DNA from: an uncultured Oscillospiraceae bacterium | GTDB lineage: Bacteria > Bacillota > Clostridia > Oscillospirales > Oscillospiraceae | NCBI GenBank assembly: GCA_934561515.1 | Contig: CAKTGM010000009.1 | Span: forward strand, 1-60,472 | Length of the DNA: 60,472 nt | Direction of reading: 5' to 3' | In this document: piece by piece, positions 59,064 through 60,472 of the stretch | How the letters are laid out: every line of letters starts with the position of its first letter | How positions within the stretch are numbered: the stretch's first letter is position 1 | Program-made: the position numbers and the translations under genes | Notes under the pieces: model-generated | What the model saw: only the letters and a program-made list of their open reading frames with translations | Told to the model about the DNA's origin: nothing | Databases searched by the model: none

Positions 59064-59729
59064 TTACTGCACCTCCGTGTGTTGTGATCTCTGCTTACTG
59101 TCTTTCTTGACGCTGCCCTTGCCCTTCTTCACGGGGCGGGCGTGGGCGAAGCGCTTGGCCGCGCGCTGCTTTTCCGCCGCGCGGTGCGCCTTCTCGCGCT
59201 CGGCGCGCGTGCGGCCGTGCCTGATGGGGCGGCGCGCCGGTTTTTTCTCTTCCGTGCCGCTTTCCGCGCGCTTTTTCTGCTCGGGCGGCGTTTCCTCGCG
59301 CGCCTTGGGCTTTTTCTTGCCCGCGCGCAGGTTCTTTTCGTGCTGCTTGAGCTCCTGCCGGCGCTCGGCGGCGCGCTGGGCCTTGATCGCAAGGCGCCCC
59401 GCCGCCTCGCCGTAGTGCGCTTCGTCGCGCTCGGCAAGCTTTTTGGCGACGGCCTCGGCAAAGCCGATGTCCGTCAGCGCAGCCATCGCGCAGGACGTGC
59501 GCCCGAGGGCGCGCCCGAGCTCCTCCTTTGTCGCGGGGATCTCGAGGCAGATGCACTCGCCCGCGTCGCCGAAGTGCTTGGCGCGGCGGCGGGTGTTGTC
59601 CGCCGCGTCCGAGGCGATGAGGATGAGCCTCGCCTGACGGGCCCGTGCGGCCGCGCCGACCGGCTCCTCGCCGATCTCCAGCTTTCCGGCCTTGAGCGCA
59701 AGACCGATGAGATTGAGCAGTTTATCCAC
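59064..59729 (-). CDS. L7Ae-like ribosomal protein (YlxQ type) with a long basic tail
   Basis: A 221-residue protein. Residues 1-100 match the YlxQ/L7Ae family that binds kink-turn RNA (VDKLLNLIGLALKAGKLEIG, ARLILIASDAADNTRRRAKH, IPATKEELGRALGRTSCAMA). Family members usually stop near residue 105. Here another ~115 residues follow, almost all Lys, Arg, Glu and Ala (GEAAGRLAIKAQRAAERRQE, RRPIRHGRTRAEREKAHRAA), probably unstructured or RNA-binding. The start is GTG at 59729, overlapping the rnpM stop by eight bases and ten bases from GGAG. It lies between rnpM and infB as in other Firmicutes. Confidence 0.88.
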   Translation of the reverse strand: MDKLLNLIGLALKAGKLEIGEEPVGAAARARQARLILIASDAADNTRRRAKHFGDAGECICLEIPATKEELGRALGRTSCAMAALTDIGFAEAVAKKLAERDEAHYGEAAGRLAIKAQRAAERRQELKQHEKNLRAGKKKPKAREETPPEQKKRAESGTEEKKPARRPIRHGRTRAEREKAHRAAEKQRAAKRFAHARPVKKGKGSVKKDSKQRSQHTEVQ

Positions 59730-59994
59730 CGTTTGCCATCTCCTTTTCCATTTCTTCATAGACGCTCTCGGGGATGGCCGTGTCCAGCGCGCGCTCGAGC
59801 GCGCGGGACTTGCGTGCCCGCTTGAGGCACTCGCCGTTCGGGCAGACATAGGCGCCGCGTCCGGGCTTTCTGCCCGTAAAGTCGAGCGACACCTCGCCCT
59901 GCGGCGATTTGACGGCGCGGATGAGCGCGCGTTTGTCCTTCATCTCGCGGCAGCCCACACACTGGCGCTGCGGGATCTTCTTCACTTTCTGCAT
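59722..59994 (-). CDS. rnpM: RNase P modulator RnpM (YlxR)
   Basis: A 90-residue YlxR-family protein. PQRQCVGCREMKDKRALIRA near residue 8, GRKPGRGAYVCPNGECLKRA near 42, and the GRGAY loop are its signature. In Bacillus it binds RNase P RNA and lowers its activity. AAGAGGAGG lies ahead of the ATG. It is placed between nusA and the L7Ae gene, with repeat D filling the 201-base gap to nusA. Confidence 0.95.
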   Translation of the reverse strand: MQKVKKIPQRQCVGCREMKDKRALIRAVKSPQGEVSLDFTGRKPGRGAYVCPNGECLKRARKSRALERALDTAIPESVYEEMEKEMANGG

Positions 59995-60008
59995 GAGCCG
60001 CCCTCCTC

Positions 60009-60193
60009 TTTGGCGCGTTCAGCGCCCCGGACTATTTTTGCGCCGCGCACGGCGCAAACGACCTCAAATCGTTTTTCATGACGACAGGCGCATCAGGAAA
60101 AACACTTCTCGCCCCGCAAGCGTGCGAGCACAAGCGAGTGCGCGCAGCGGGGTGCAAGCCTTCACTCCAAAATGCGCTGTGCGCATTTTGGAA
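60009..60193 (-). repeat. Structured intergenic repeat, copy D
   Basis: It fills the gap between nusA and rnpM, beginning two bases after the nusA stop. On the minus strand: hairpin CCAAAATGCGC / GCGCATTTTGG, stem CCCCGC...GCGGGG around GCGCACTCGCTTGTGCTCGC, GCGAGAAGTG, hairpin TTTTTC..TGATG / CGTCATGAAAAA with loop CGCCTGT, linker ACGATTTGAGGTC, hairpin TTTGCGCCG / CGGCGCAAA, and a last GGGGCGCT / AGCGCC hairpin. Compare copy C: the same order, with paired changes in almost every stem. Confidence 0.75.
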
Positions 60194-60195
60194 GA

Positions 60196-60420
60196 TCACT
60201 CTTCCTCTTTGTAGCTCTCGGGCTTGATGTCGATCTTGTAGCCGACAAGGCGCGCGGCAAGGCGCGCGTTCTGGCCCTCCTTGCCGATGGCAAGGGAAAG
60301 CTGATCGTCGGGCACGATGACGCGGCAGGCCTTGCCCTCTTCGGCGAGGCGCACGTCGATCACGTCCGCGGGCGCGAGCGCGGCGGCGATGTACTCCGCC
60401 GGGTCGTCGCTGTACTTCAC
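60196..60420 (-). CDS. nusA: Transcription termination/antitermination factor NusA, C-terminal end (partial)
   Basis: Only the last 75 codons are present. VKYSDDPAEYIAAALAPADV and LSLAIGKEGQNARLAARLVG are the end of KH domain 2 of NusA, which binds RNA and polymerase. Upstream of 60420 the expected '...EKIDI' is absent, and the frame meets a stop (TAG) within about nine codons. The break therefore lies exactly where the unexplained last 52 bases of the window begin. It is likely the first gene of the rnpM-infB unit in the real genome. Confidence 0.9.
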   Translation of the reverse strand: MKYSDDPAEYIAAALAPADVIDVRLAEEGKACRVIVPDDQLSLAIGKEGQNARLAARLVGYKIDIKPESYKEEE

Positions 60421-60472
60421 GGCCGATCTGGGCGTATCGACCTACGACTTTGTGGCGCTGTATCTGTCTAAG
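60421..60472. other. Terminal 52 bases not continuous with NusA
   Basis: The plus-strand reading ADLGVSTYDFVALYLSK is open, while the minus strand does not encode the NusA sequence that should precede KYSDDPAEY. It is probably an assembly join or contig-end artefact, and less likely a real insertion. Confidence 0.55.

Noticed and set aside
249..60193. The repeat family as a CRISPR array or insertion sequence
   Set aside because: The copies are far apart, are not evenly spaced, have no transposase frame, and are conserved in structure more than sequence.
60004..60211. 9-base direct repeats TCCTCTTTG flanking repeat D, as a target-site duplication
   Set aside because: One copy is the rnpM ribosome site and the other is the acidic end of nusA. 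Purine-rich chance matches are likely and no other copy shows such flanks.
1..60472. tRNA or rRNA genes, prophage, toxin-antitoxin or defence genes
   Set aside because: I found no cloverleaf, rRNA or typical defence and phage gene. The window is mostly housekeeping and catabolic.

Overview
This 60 kb window is GC-rich chromosomal DNA from a spore-forming Clostridia, most likely a gut member of the Oscillospiraceae. The supporting evidence is a spoIIE gene, a T-box leader, a tandem glycine riboswitch, a CIRCE element, RnpM/YlxR and L7Ae-like genes in a nusA-infB operon, and strong AGGAGG ribosome sites. It looks like one contig: it opens inside glyA and ends inside nusA, where the last ~52 bases no longer match NusA. 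I see no rRNA, tRNA, CRISPR array, phage or transposase gene.

Layout. 1-2.2 kb: end of glyA, an iron alcohol dehydrogenase and a shortened PhnD-like lipoprotein. 2.3-5.3 kb: a Fur-boxed metal operon (fur/zur-znuA-znuC-znuB). 5.4-6.1 kb: two small membrane-anchored unknowns. 6.1-13.9 kb: a histidine/urocanate locus, with hutD-fchA-ftcD and a LysR regulator on the minus strand and hutU-hutI-lrp on the plus strand, built around face-to-face promoters. 14.1-18.1 kb: rpoN (sigma-54), a methyltransferase and an SLH/ricin/M60-like secreted protease. 18.3-25.4 kb: the whole glycine cleavage system (gcvT-H-PA-PB, lplA, lpdA) behind a glycine riboswitch. 25.5-30.3 kb: brnQ and a MATE pump, each preceded by a possible leader peptide, and glycerate kinase. 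30.4-32.3 kb: DUF1284, bioY with a BirA operator, and a DUF2089-like regulator. 32.5-40 kb: groESL (CIRCE), a lipid kinase, an AlaX-type editing protein, nagZ and an LtaS-type synthase. 40.1-41.8 kb: T-box-controlled glyS. 41.9-50.8 kb: an SPFH plus HTH-NfeD pair, an rRNA methyltransferase, an NTPase-CYTH protein, a HAD hydrolase, hutG, lepA and an XRE regulator. 50.9-53.3 kb: spoIIE and a small partner gene. 53.4-60.4 kb: ribF, truB, nrnA, rbfA, infB, L7Ae, rnpM and nusA.

How they work together. Glycine and one-carbon metabolism recur: glyA, the Gcv proteins, lipoate ligase, FtcD/FchA and GlyRS all make or use glycine or folate one-carbon units, and two of these units carry glycine- or tRNA(Gly)-sensing RNAs. 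The hut locus turns urocanate into formiminoglutamate and has two exits (FtcD/FchA and HutG), but no hutH is present.

The most interesting unexplained signal is a family of structured intergenic repeats, with six copies at about 0.25, 7.5, 12.0, 49.9, 56.65 and 60.1 kb. Their stems change sequence by compensatory substitutions while the order of hairpins and a short loop motif are kept. One copy lies between two exact 62 bp copies of the lepA start.
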